From: Pterobdella sp. o SKG-2022
Taxonomy: Eukaryota; Annelida; Clitellata; Hirudinida; Piscicolidae
DNA: 64,000 bases
Direction: 5' to 3'
Assembly: GCA_964035795.1 (NCBI GenBank)
Contig: OZ038321.1
Location: forward strand, 25,449,781-25,513,780
Made by a program: the position numbers and the translations under genes. Below the pieces are notes generated by a model. The model made no database searches. It saw only the letters and a list, made by a program, of their open reading frames with translations, and was not told where the DNA came from. Position 1 is the first letter of the stretch. Every line of letters begins with the position of its first letter. This document shows, one piece after another, positions 38,150 through 48,916 of the stretch.

Positions 38150-39150
38150 GAATATTTTAAAATTTATTTTTTATTTTTTTTAGTTCATAACAAGCATTTG
38201 TACCGGTTTTCTAAAAACAGTTTTTGAAAGGATTTTTACGATTCAAATGCGCTTTTTGTCGTTCAAATTGTTTCGATTCTCAGAAATACTGCCTTCATCA
38301 ATAAATTTGCTACAGTTTTCTGAATGTGTTTATAATATAAAATTTAATTGTTTTCGATTTTTAAAATATTTCTTTGATAATACAGAGTAAATAATTTGCA
38401 TTATGAAACTCAAATGTAGGGCTATTGTTGAAGGTCCATTTCATTTTTATTGATCATTAGTTATTTAAGATCATTCTATGAATGGTCATTGTCTTCATAT
38501 AAAATGGGAACATACAAAGATGGAATGGAGGTCTAAACCTCATTCCAAAAAGTTTTTCTAAAACTAATTTTAAGATTCTTTTTCACTTTTTATAAATTTT
38601 CTTTCTAAAGACTACTACTACACCTATTTTATTATTGATAAAAAACTGGTATTTACATTTTTATTGCACCACTTCATGGCCCTTGCGGCCAAAATTGAAA
38701 GTTTCCGCTTTATTGTTCTTATCAAGTTAATTAGTTGGAATTTTAGGTTGGTTAGTAGGCTCACTACCATTATCCAGCTGCTGAGTTAATTGGATCAAGT
38801 CAATATATAAAAACATTTTCTGGAAACCCATACAATAAATATTCAACATCTTTTTGTTACTGTTACTTCCGCTTCCTTTTATTGGTTTTAATTAAATCAC
38901 CCGCCATTATTTTATAATACTTTTTGTTTTCAAAATAAACTTGAACTGTTTTGAAATAATATGATTAAAAAATTTAATAAAATGCTTAAAAGTTCACCAT
39001 CATGCGAGTTTTGTCTACTTTGTTTATTCCTTCTTTAAACTTTTCCCGAAAACTGACGGTTGAAAATTTTATTACTATCATATTTGATTTATCTAATATA
39101 TTTAAAATATTTCAATGCAAATTTTTTAGTTTACTTCGAAACTGCACAAA
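38150..39150. other. Intergenic between rhomboid B and HAGH, no gene seen
   Basis: AT-rich sequence with no supported reading frame. It must contain the HAGH promoter, but I see no clear TATA or initiator motif close to the start codon at 39151. Confidence 0.5.
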
Positions 39151-42091
39151 ATGTCGGGAGAAAAATCATCAATAGATGTCAACCCAATACCAGCTCTTTC
39201 AGACAACTATATGTACGTGTTTAGAGCTCAAGACACTAAAGAGTGTTGTGTGGTAGACCCTGTAGAGCCGAAAAAGATTAAAACGTTTTTAGATTCCCAG
39301 GGACTCCATCTCACCGATGCCTTCATTACACACCACCATTGGGATCATGCTGGTCTGTATACCAATATATAATGTTATCATTATTATTATTAATTCAACT
39401 TGGAAATTTTAACATTGTTAATAATTATTTTATATGATTTATCAATAAGTTATCAAATCTTTTCAATTACTTTCCAAATTGGTAATTTTTTGCCTAATGC
39501 CTGCAATTGCTTATTTGGAAACAATGTTTTAATTGAAAATTTATTTAAAATATTCTAAAAACATGAAAATATTTTTGAAACATTTATTTACAAACATTTA
39601 ATAAATAGAATTAATTAAAAAAATTCAGTAAGCCAAATAAAAAATTCAAAAACACTTTTTGTTAACTAAGTAAAATTTTCAAGTATAAGAAAATGTTACT
39701 TGGTTAATGAAGAGCTTTGTATCTCAATAAAATTTATTTGTGTTCCTAAATATACTCGTTTAATTGCGATTACAACCAAATTAAAAAAATTGTTTTATAA
39801 AAAGGGATCAGAGTTTATATAACTCTTGACCCAACATTTTGAAACAAACACCTCTACTGTTTGATCAATTTGAAGTGAAATGACCAAAAAAGTTTAACTA
39901 TCTAAACTATATTGAGAAAAACATTATGCTTTGATGATTTTATTTCTAAAAGGATGCTCAAAGAAATTGTACTTTATAATATAGTTTCAAAAATAAGATT
40001 AAATAGAATAATAAACATTTTAAAATTTGAAAAAAAATATTGATTAAATTGAGACAACTTCACAAATAGATTTTTGTGAGGATTTTTTTTGATCATTTAT
40101 TCTAACTAATCAATTTTTTTCTATTTTTCTGTCTATAATTCTGTCTACTCAGTTTTTAAATCAAACTTCATTACAAAAATATGTTAAAATAGATTTTATA
40201 ATATTTTTTCTTGTTAGAATATTTGAAACAAATTAATGTTACTATTAGAGCTCAACCATTGGTAAAGAAAGCCCAACCCTTGGTAAAGGAAAACGGGCTA
40301 TAAAAAGGATTTGATTGATTGATTAGAGACATCTTTTTAAAATTAATGTCAAATATATTTCTTTCAACTATCTCAAAAATATTTAAAAACTACTTGAAAG
40401 ATATTGAAAAGCCATATAATGCATAATATAAATAGTAGTAAAATTTTTGAAAATAATGAACTCATTAAAAAAATAACAATAGTAATAATGAATAGTGAAA
40501 AGATAATAACCATAAAAGAAAAATTAAGAGCTTGAAAACCACACAAGGAGGTAACAAAGAGTTGGTGAAGATGTACCCCAATGTGAGAGTGTATGGTGCA
40601 GATGACAGAATAGACTGTATGAATGTCAAGGTGAGTCCCAACCAACCATTGAATCTAGGCTCGTTGACTATCACTCCACTTTTCACTCCATGTCACACTA
40701 GGGGTCATATGTGTTACTATGTGCAAGAAGGTGTGTGTGTGAGAATGCAAAAATTTGTGACAAATTTTTATGGTTTTTATGCTTATAAAGATTAATAATA
40801 TTTTTATTATTATTATAATGCCACTAATAGTTTTCACTCATCATTTTCAAATATTTTTTGTGTTATGCAGGATCCAAAGTTCCTGTGGTTTTTTCAGGCG
40901 ACACACTGTTTGTGGGAGGGTGTGGCAGATTTTTTGAGGGCACACCACAGCAGGTAGCTATCTTTCTACTTTTAATCTCACCTACTTATCTACAATATCC
41001 ACTCACCATTTGATTTACCATCTTTCACCCAGATGTATGATGCCTTGGTCAACATCTTAGGAACCCTTCCAAAGGAAACCAAGGTTTATTGTGGACATGA
41101 ATACACTGTCAAGAATCTTCAATTTGCTCTTACTGTATGTTGTAAATATTTATTTTATGTTATAATAATAATTAATTTATGTTTCAATCAAATCAAGTCA
41201 AATCAATAACGAGTATGGTTATAGTGGCAATAACTTCAGGAGTTTCTAAACCACTGAGTACTTTGAACTTTGAATGCAATAATAATTACTTGATGTTATA
41301 GTAATAATTTTTTGTGTTGTAATAATTGTTGTTGTAAGTTGTGAAAAACATATAAATCTCTGTCAAGTTTCATCAAAACTATATAAATTATTGATGAGTT
41401 TCACCAAAAAATGAAGCAATCGAGAGGCTTTTTGTACCAGCTTAAATTGGAGTCCCAATAAACCTTACTTTTTATCTAAAGAATGAACTTTTTCTTGAAT
41501 TAATGAGATAATAATAGTCATTTAATTATTATTAAAAATATTAATATGTATCTAATTCATTATTAATAATAAAATTATGATTTGTGTTGCAAGGTGGAAG
41601 GTTCAAACAAAGCTATATCAGAAAAGTTGAGATGGGCGGAAGAAGCAAGAAAAAATGACTTCTACACCATCCCTTCTACTATCGGTTAACAACGTGCTAA
41701 TTATATAAGATTTGATGATTTTTTTTTGATGAAAAGATTTCTACAACTAATAATTAATATTTAAAAATAATATTGGAAATAGTTGGAGAAAATTTTACTT
41801 GTCAATGTATATCAGCTATCGGTAAAACATCAGTTAATTCATCAATCTCACCACTTTTGTCCATCAACCACTGACTCATATTTTAACCAAAAACTCACTA
41901 TTTATCAATTAAGACTCACCTATCATAACCAAAACCAACCTTTTCCCAACACCAACCCACTCCACCACCACTCAGGGGACGAGTGGCTAACCAACGTGTT
42001 CATGAGGGTGCATCAGCTGCAGTCCTCGCTAGGGTGCTCCAGCCCTCACGAAACTATGGCCAGGCTAAGGGCTCTCAAAGACCACTTTTGA
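39151..42091 (+). CDS. HAGH: Hydroxyacylglutathione hydrolase (glyoxalase II), complete
   Basis: Hydrolyses S-D-lactoylglutathione to D-lactate and glutathione, the second step of methylglyoxal detoxification. Six exons: 39151-39352, 40548-40730, 40871-40953, 41033-41134, 41594-41684, 41976-42091. Phases agree, giving 258 residues against about 260 for the family. The metallo-beta-lactamase fold shows THHHWDHAG (both metal sites), CHTRGHMCY (third His), [16 protein letters not shown] (bridging Asp) and YCGHEYT (last metal His). Catalytic residues are all present. [10 protein letters not shown] is the expected N-terminal strand. No mitochondrial targeting sequence is encoded before the first Met, so this is the cytosolic form unless an upstream exon exists. 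Intron 1 is 1.2 kb with repeat fragments. A poly(A) signal candidate AATAAA lies near 42189. Confidence 0.95.
39655..39765. repeat. Hairpin repeat family 4 in HAGH intron 1
   Basis: AACACTTTTTGTTAACTAAG and the inverted GTTACTTGGTTAATGAAG flank a short loop, followed by AGCTTTGTATCTCAATAAAA and TTTATTTGTGTTCCTAAATA. Related copies: 27700-27835, 45855-45950, 47560-47635 and 62660-62720. Arms are shared among the copies, unlike family 1. Confidence 0.65.
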
Positions 42092-42359
42092 GGCTTTATT
42101 TCTATTATATTTGGTTTCCAGAATTTTAAAATTTTTTAAAAGATTTTATGTCTTATTGAAAAAAATTTAATTTTTCACTGTTATTATAATAAAGTCATCA
42201 GATGCCTCATAATCTTCAATATTTTTGGCATGATTACTGATTAGAATTTATAAAATGATGAAAGATTTTTAAAAATTTATCAAAAAATTCTATCCTTACG
42301 CTATCGACCTTGTTGGACCTATTGATATGTGGTTTATCGTGATGTTTTAGCACTTGATA

Positions 42360-42870
42360 TAAAATAAGTTAAAAATAATTTAATGCAAATAGAACTAGAG
42401 ATACAGGAAAGTTTAGGAAAGACCAGGCAAGCAGCAAAGTTGAAAGCTTTATTAAGAGGGTGAAAGGTAGCTTTTGGAAGATTGTAGTACGAAGAATTGC
42501 AATAGTCAAAAAAAAAAACAAGACAGCAGGCAAGAATCAAAGTAAAAAGAGATCTGTCTGATGCGACGGAGGTGGTGAAAACAACAAGAAGAAGCAACAG
42601 AAGAAAGCTGAGGTTTGAAAAAAGAGAAAAATCCAAGACTGCGAGTGTTGATGGAAGATGAATAGTTAGACCAGAAGAGATCGTGAAGAAAGGAGTAGAG
42701 CAGAGAGAGATCTGGACTTGGATAGATAGATAGAATTGAATTATTAAAGATTGAGTTTAAGATGCATAGAGTCACTCAAAGAAAGAATAGAATTGAGACA
42801 AAAGCTTAGTATTTCAAAAGTAGAAAAAAAAGAGAAAAGATATAGGTATAATCAGCAAAAAGCTGAAAAA
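42360..42870 (-). mobile_element. L2/CR1-like RT fragment
   Basis: Minus-strand frames read VASDRSLFTLILACCLV then FDYCNSSYYNLPKA and LNKAFNFAACLVF, the SRLDYCNSLYYGLPK and RVQNAAARLV region of L2/CR1 RTs. It ends just 3' of HAGH. Frameshifts present. Confidence 0.75.
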
Positions 42871-42949
42871 AACGACTAACGAATATTATTATAGTGGCAT
42901 AAAACTGATTAAGTTTTCAAGCTGACTGAAAAGAAAACGATTAAAATTT

Positions 42950-44368
42950 ATGTAATATTCAATATTGGGAAATGTTGTATGCTGAAGATCTAGTGCTCAC
43001 GGCAGAATCAAAGGATGAAGTGAAAAGTATGTTTATGAAATGGAGAGGTGCGATGGAATTGCGAGGTTTAAAAATCAATGTAAAGAAAACTAAATATATG
43101 GTTAGTGGTAAAATAAAATGAAGTGGTCATGTGGTTATTGTGGTAAAGGTGTAGACAGTAATTCAATAATACGCAGACGGCATTAAAATTTTTTGTGGAA
43201 GCCCAGAAAATGTTTAGTTTGGGTCTCTAAGGCCTTCAACTCTTTCTCCAAGTCCCACATTATTGTCTGTTCTATAGTCGGGCTCTGCTGCTGAAACCGC
43301 TGAAAAAACAAAAAGCCGCAAATATCAAGGCTTGATGGGTAACTTTCTTTTCCGACCCGCAGCATTTGAGACTACCGGTTGCTGTGGTCCCTCAACCGGT
43401 ACTTTCATCGAGGAGTTAGGAAGAAAACTTTTCGAGGCGGTGGGAGACCCTCTGGAGGCAGTTTGGTTTCGCCAACAGATCTCCTTGGCTATTGTCCGTG
43501 GCAATGCTGCCAGAATCCTTTCTTGCCTCTGCCCTCCTTCATCTCTATCTTAATCCTTTTTTTTATTTTTTTTAACAAATTATAATTAGCGTGAAATTTT
43601 AATTTTCAAAATAAAGCTGTATTTAGTAGTTCATAATATGCAATAAATGTAAAAAATGGTGTCATAGATAGTATTCTGGTTTGAAAACTATTATATTCAA
43701 TAAAAACTTTATATGTCCTAAATGTAGCTCTAATGCATCTCATAGTACTGATGACTCCAGAAGCAGTTTCAAAATCGAAGATGGCGAGGTGATAGAAGAG
43801 GTCGAATCCTTCAATTACTTAGGAAATTGTTTTGATTGCGACAATGGTGTTGAGAAGACAGTAAGAGGAAGGATTGATGCGGCATGGTTGAGTTGGAGGA
43901 ATATCTCAAGTCTGCTACGAAACAATATGATGCCACTTAAATATCGATCAGGCATATACGATGCATGTATCAGACCTGTTTTATTATACGAGAGTGAGAC
44001 ATGGGCTTTAACCCATAAATTGGTTGAAACGCTGGTGAGGAATGAAAGTAAGATGCTGAGACGACTGGTTGGTATAAAGTTTAGCGGGCAACGAGGTAAT
44101 CCTTTGGTGGGAATATATGGTATACCACGCTTAGAGATCAGACTAAGAAGTCAAAGATTGAGGTGGTTTGGCCATATATTGAGGAAGCCAAAAAACAGTT
44201 TGACACTGAAAGTTGTCCAATATAAACCTTGAGGAACTCAAACCAGTTAGTAGGCCAAAGAAGACCTGGAAGAAATGCGTGGAAAAAGATTTAAAAATAC
44301 TGGGGTTTGAAGAGAGCCAGGCTTTTGAAAGAGATTTATGGAAACTTAAAATTTCGTCAAACCCCTCT
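42950..44368 (+). mobile_element. EN-RT C-terminal part with split zinc knuckle
   Basis: LLYAEDLVLTAESKDEVK and GLKINVKKTKYMVSG are the YxDD motif (here YAED) and following thumb. The zinc knuckle starts as CGYCGKGVDSNS (to about 43178) and resumes after an insertion as CNKCKKWCH (from about 43635) and FICPKC. FNYLGNCFD, RPVLLYESETWAL and RLRWFGHILRKPK follow, and the end (GRPKKTWKKCVEKDLK-like) reaches about 44368. The endonuclease and most of the RT are missing. Confidence 0.82.
43180..43632 (+). mobile_element. RT C-terminal scrap inserted into the zinc knuckle
   Basis: A plus-strand frame reads FRPAAFETTGCCGPSTGTF, then ELGRKLFEAVGDPLEAV and ISLAIVRGNAARIL. This is the FVPVAxETxGxxGPxA, GRRL and SIAIQRGNAA terminus of another RT family. 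It interrupts the host element exactly between the two halves of its zinc knuckle. Confidence 0.8.
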
Positions 44369-44622
44369 TGAAGACAGAAAAGAATGCTGGTAGCATTGCT
44401 GCGGACTATTACCAGAGAGACCTTATGGTGCAACCAGACTGCCTCCAAAGGGGTCCCAATCGCCTCGAAAAGTTTTTTACCTAACTCCTCAAAAAAGCTG
44501 CCGGTTGAGGGGCCGCAGCAGCCCGTTGTCTCGAATGCAACGGGTTGAAAATGGACGTTGCCCACCAAGCCCTGATATTTGAGGCTTTTTAACATTTTTG
44601 CAGTTTTTGCAGCGGAATTCAA
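44365..44622 (-). mobile_element. Second RT C-terminal scrap, inverted relative to 43180
   Basis: The minus strand reads FQPVAFETTGCCGPSTGSF, then ELGKKLFEAIGTPLEAVW and VSLVIVRSNATSIL, clearly the same family as 43180-43632. The pair stands as inverted repeats around 43633-44364. Confidence 0.8.
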
Positions 44623-45147
44623 ACTAACTTCGTTTTTTTAGTTAGTGTGTGTATTCTTATGACAAATTAAAGTTTTGAAGATTATTGCGATTATAACTAA
44701 AAAAACTCAGAGAAAAATGATTTCAAACATTCATGACTTGATCTTAATTCCAAACTAGAAAATATTCTTTTTTTTTGACGAAAAACACGCTTAAATAAAA
44801 TTTGATTCTCATTTTTATAATTTTATACAAATTAGATAAAGCTCAAATTAAAACTTAAAACTTGAAATAGCTTTGCAAATTATTGTGATAAAATTTCGAT
44901 TTGTCTCCGCTCTTCTTCCTTTTCTTTCTTAATTATATGATTTTATGTTTTACGGCTTTTACGTTTGATAATATTTTTCTTTGCTTTGTACAATAAAATT
45001 CAGAAGAAATATTGGTTTTAATACATTGTAGATTTATGATCATTGTCTTTGAAGCTTGAGATGCAAAGATATCAATATTAAAAATAAAAATATTGAACTC
45101 ATAAAGACCATGATCGACTTATTTTACGAAAAAAAAATACTGCAAAT

Positions 45148-45240
45148 TATTTGAACACTAGAAGTAATTTTATTGATTTCAAAGTTTTTGTTGATAAATA
45201 ATAATAAAATTACCGTTAGTATTCAAATAATTTGCAGCAT
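45148..45240. repeat. Hairpin family 3, fuller copy
   Basis: TACTGCAAATTATTTGAACA at the left and the inverted TTCAAATAATTTGCAGCA at the right, with AAAATTACC/GTAATTTTAT as inner arms. The tail TTTACTTTGGCTAAA is also found after the 35472 copy. Confidence 0.7.
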
Positions 45241-45374
45241 TTACTTTGGCTAAAGGAGATTATTATTGATAAAGGATAGATAAAGCTTATAACAAAACTT
45301 TTCAATTTTTAAAAAAATCATCAACAGATAGACTAAGTAAAAAACTTTTGTTACTTTCGTGTTAAATTTGCGAG

Positions 45375-45628
45375 AGTAACGAAACGAAGGTTAATATTTT
45401 GCTGTCTTTTGATTGGTTGCTAAAGTTTTAGATTTTTTTCGCAAATTTTGAAAAAAACAATTATTAAAGATTAATTAGTTGCTTTGAATTAAGATTTTTC
45501 TTAAAAATTAAAAAAAAAAATTTGTTTCAATTATACTTTTTTTCGAATTTTCACAAACTGAAAATTTTCAGCAACCAATCACAACATTGCAAAAAGATTA
45601 ACGTTTCGTTCGATCAGACTCACCCGTT
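45375..45628. repeat. MITE-like element with terminal inverted repeats
   Basis: GTAACGAAACGAAGGTTAAT with TTTTGATTGGTTGCTAAAG at the left is complementary, with mismatches, to AGCAACCAATCACAACATTG and AGATTAACGTTTCGTTCG at the right. The arms are about 50 bp around a 150-bp AT-rich centre. It has no coding capacity. Confidence 0.65.
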
Positions 45629-45854
45629 AAATTTATCACACAATATGGATCAATAATAAGGAAAATGTTTTTGGTCGATAATAAAGAAAGGTTCAAAATC
45701 TGAAAATTAATACAATGGATAAAGTTGCAAAAATGTAATCTTTTTCACTGTTTACTGTATATCATAATAGCTTTTAAGCTTTCAATCTTTTATAATTACC
45801 AGAATATTCCACTTTGTTTTATATATTAAAGCATATTATTTTGATTTTACACTA

Positions 45855-46232
45855 ACTACAATCAAACTAATATATTTAGAAACAAACAAATTTTATTGAG
45901 ATACAAAGCTTTTCGTTAACAAAGTTACATTTTCAAATACCAAAGCATACCACGAAGCAAAAATTGTCAAAGTGGATTATATAAGATGTAAGATTGAAAA
46001 ATATATGACAGAATTTTCAAATAATATAATTTTTTATTTAATTCTAAAATTAATGAACAAATTTTAATGGAAGAATGTTTCTTTAATTTGTTTGCCCGTA
46101 TAGCTCAAAGTTAGAGCATTAGAATAACTATCTAAAATCTCTGGTTTCGATCCCGCGTGGTCCTACAATTAGAACCTGTTCCACAGCATGTTTTCGTTAT
46201 TTGTAGCAAGCGCTTTGATCTATAAAGAAGAA
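45855..46232 (+). repeat. Composite repeat with tRNA-derived SINE copy 2 (46094-46232)
   Basis: A family-4 hairpin arm (ATTTTATTGAGATACAAAGC), then about 140 bp of AT-rich sequence, then the tRNA-like head. The head has A-box TAGCTCAAAGTTAGAGC, anticodon stem TTAGA/TCTAA around an AAC-containing loop, and B-box GGTTTCGATCCC. The SINE body is GAACCTGTTCCACAGCATG to GCGCTTTGATCTATA. The whole block recurs inverted at 62360-62710. Confidence 0.75.
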
Positions 46233-46314
46233 GTGATCTGAAATCTTCAAGCATAATGTTCAACAGTCAGCCTGCAATTTGAAACATTTTTTAAATATGA
46301 AGGTGAAACCAGCA

Positions 46315-46745
46315 CTTTTTTGCAATATTTAGTCAAACTGAACAAAAAACACAATTGAAATGTAAGATGGGGTGGAAGAATAGCATAGTTTGACTGAAAG
46401 TATGGTTTATGGTACAGAAAACACGTTAAAAAACTTTCCATATAAGAAGGCATTATTATCATAACATTCAACGGTTGAGTTGGAACTTTAAGAATAAGCT
46501 TCAAATAAAACACAGAAGAGAATGAACAGTGTGAATGAAAGGGTCAACATGTTTGATGCAATTGAATTAGACGCCAATAATAAAATAAGCTTCATGCACT
46601 TTGGCGTGATTTCACAGCTAGTTTTTCATGCCTTCAAATATGACAATGAGACAAAATAATGAAATTAAAGAAAACTCACCACCCAAGATTCATTACCAAG
46701 ACAATTCCCCCCTTTACGTACAAGCCTTCACATTCACAATCTACA
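46315..46745 (-). pseudogene. Inverted broken copy of exon 1 and intron 1 of the fibrinogen-domain gene
   Basis: Read on the minus strand, 46745-46677 resembles the 3' half of exon 1 of the gene at 48917 (GAATGTGAAGGCTTG, then GTACGTAAAG, then TTGGTAATGAATCTTGGGTG and the GTGAGT donor). It lacks 15 nt in the middle and has a changed GGGGGGAAT segment. The following intron matches down to about 46315 (for example CACGCCAAAGTGCATGAAGC). No further exons of the copy were seen, so it is a partial inverted duplicate. Confidence 0.8.
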
Positions 46746-46759
46746 AAAATCATTGAAGA

Positions 46760-48860
46760 AATAATATCTTTGCATATGGAATGCGTGAAAGAGTGCTGAG
46801 CTTTTAACTGCCTAAAAATCACTACGGGTTCAATGTCAACGATGCAACAATACAGTCATTGTTAGAAATTTGCTTAAGTAACATCTTGGGTTTGATGAGA
46901 TGAACACGATGGAGATAAGTAAAAAAATTTTTCATCACGCAATATACACCCCCTTATAGCAATTATCAAGTCATATTTGATGAATAAACCTTTATATGAT
47001 TTTTATGAAAAGTTCATCATGAGATAAAATTGATATAGTTGAAATATTCAACGCACTCAAGACAAATCATTTCATTTTTGTGGTAAGAAGATTGCTCGAA
47101 AAATGCCACATCATTCTGAACCTCTCTTCATTCCCACTTAGGAACGGACTATTTGAAATTGTGTAAAACTCATATTTGCTTCAAATTTGACTATTTTTTA
47201 ATATTTTTTTCAAGTAGGTTTATTCGAATGATAAAAAAGGAACCTTCAATTTTTTATCACTTTTGAATAAATTGAGTTTTCAAAAATAAAATTATTTTCA
47301 AACCTAAAAAATATTCGTTTAACGGCAGTTATTGAGAAAGATTTTTAAAAAAATTATTTTGATTATTCACTAACTTTCATAATGCCTATTTTTTTTAAAC
47401 TGAAAAGTTTTCAAAATTGCCACATTATTTAGAAGACAAAATGCGAGTTTTTCTAAAAACAGACTTTACTGTTCAAGTTCTGAAAAAACTTGATTATTTT
47501 TCAATTTTTTTGTTTGAATTATTTTGCATTAAATTTATATAATTCATAAACCAAATAAACAAAGCATATACTTGAGAATGTTACTCAGTTAACGAAAAGT
47601 CTGTTATCTCTATGAAATTTATTGGGTTTCTAAAACTACTAGTACTATGTTCTAAACGCTTGAAATACATTGAATATGGCCAAAAATTACAGCATTTGAC
47701 AAATAAAGGTCAAATCAAGAAGCTCCGTGTTTAACAAACTAACTTGAAATAAAAGTGTTCTAATGTATAAGTTGATCAATATTGTGTGATGCTGAATGTT
47801 TTGATCAATAATGTATCTTGCTAAATATTTTATGTCTCACAAACGTGGTATCTCATTAGATCAACAACACCATTCCACTCAAATTGAGACATTGAGAAGT
47901 TTTGAATCTTGATAAGTTTGCTTCGAAAGCTCAAAACTTTTCTGTAGGTTCTATTACTAAACTTGATGTTAGCTCAGATCTTAAACTATACAATTCTACA
48001 AACTCAAAGGATCTTAAAAATATGCTACCAATCAATAAAATTTGCCTTCATAAGAGACGATAGAATCGTTTTCCCATCAGTGTCATTATGCTAAACATTT
48101 TTTGAAAAGTTGAGACTAGATGTAAAAAAATCGTACAGTTGACCTGGAGACCTGGGTCAATCAGAAAAAAAATACAGAAGAATGTCTAGACAGAAAAAAA
48201 GTTTGTTAAAAGGCAAAACTCATAAATACAATGAAATACAATTAAATCCGAAACAAAATTATGGTGAACTTCATGCTCAACAACTTAAGCCACTTAAGTA
48301 ATATATGAAAAATGAAAACACTTTTCAAAGTTTCATTCAAGCCAACTTAGTTTTTCATCAATTATATTCACACTTTAAGTGAATTGAGCAAACTTATAAG
48401 AGTTTTTCAAACTTTGAATGTTATCGTTATGTTCGAAAAATTGAAATAATTTTTGAAAAAATTATAAAAGTTGTTAAAACCAAATATTATAGACAGATGG
48501 ATATGATCAAAAAACATAAATCAATCATTTTTTTAAATGGTGAAAGTTATTATAGCAAAAAATTCATATTTTTTCTTCAAGATTCATAAACTTCGTGAGA
48601 AAAGATAGAGTGAAAATAAATTGATATCTGCGTATCAAGTTCGCAAGGAAATGGTCAAAGACCATCAATCTAGTTAAACCAAGTTTCTTGAATTGTTAAA
48701 ATAATTATCGTCATAATATTTAAAACAAATCACATCAGGAGCTAAAAGTGCTCAACTTATTTCACTTCATTTCAAAGATAAAAAAAATCATAAATTTCAC
48801 AACAGGTTTCAACTTCATAAGAACGTATAAAATAGAAATAAATATTCATGTTTGCGTGTC
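46760..48860. other. Intergenic upstream of the fibrinogen-domain gene, no gene seen
   Basis: AT-rich sequence. A degenerate family-4 hairpin half lies at about 47560-47635 (GTTACTCAGTTAACGAAAAG). I found no supported exon or RNA gene. Confidence 0.5.
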
Positions 48861-48869
48861 TTTTCACCT

Positions 48870-48877
48870 TATAAAAG
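48870..48877 (+). promoter_or_regulatory. TATA box of the fibrinogen-domain gene
   Basis: TATAAAAG stands 47 bp before the start codon at 48917. That leaves room for a transcription start about 30 bp downstream, near 48900. A TATA promoter suits a regulated, tissue-restricted secreted protein. This rests on motif and spacing only. Confidence 0.6.
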
Positions 48878-48916
48878 AAGGAAGTTTTTAAGCTTCAGCA
48901 TTCAAAAACATCCAAA

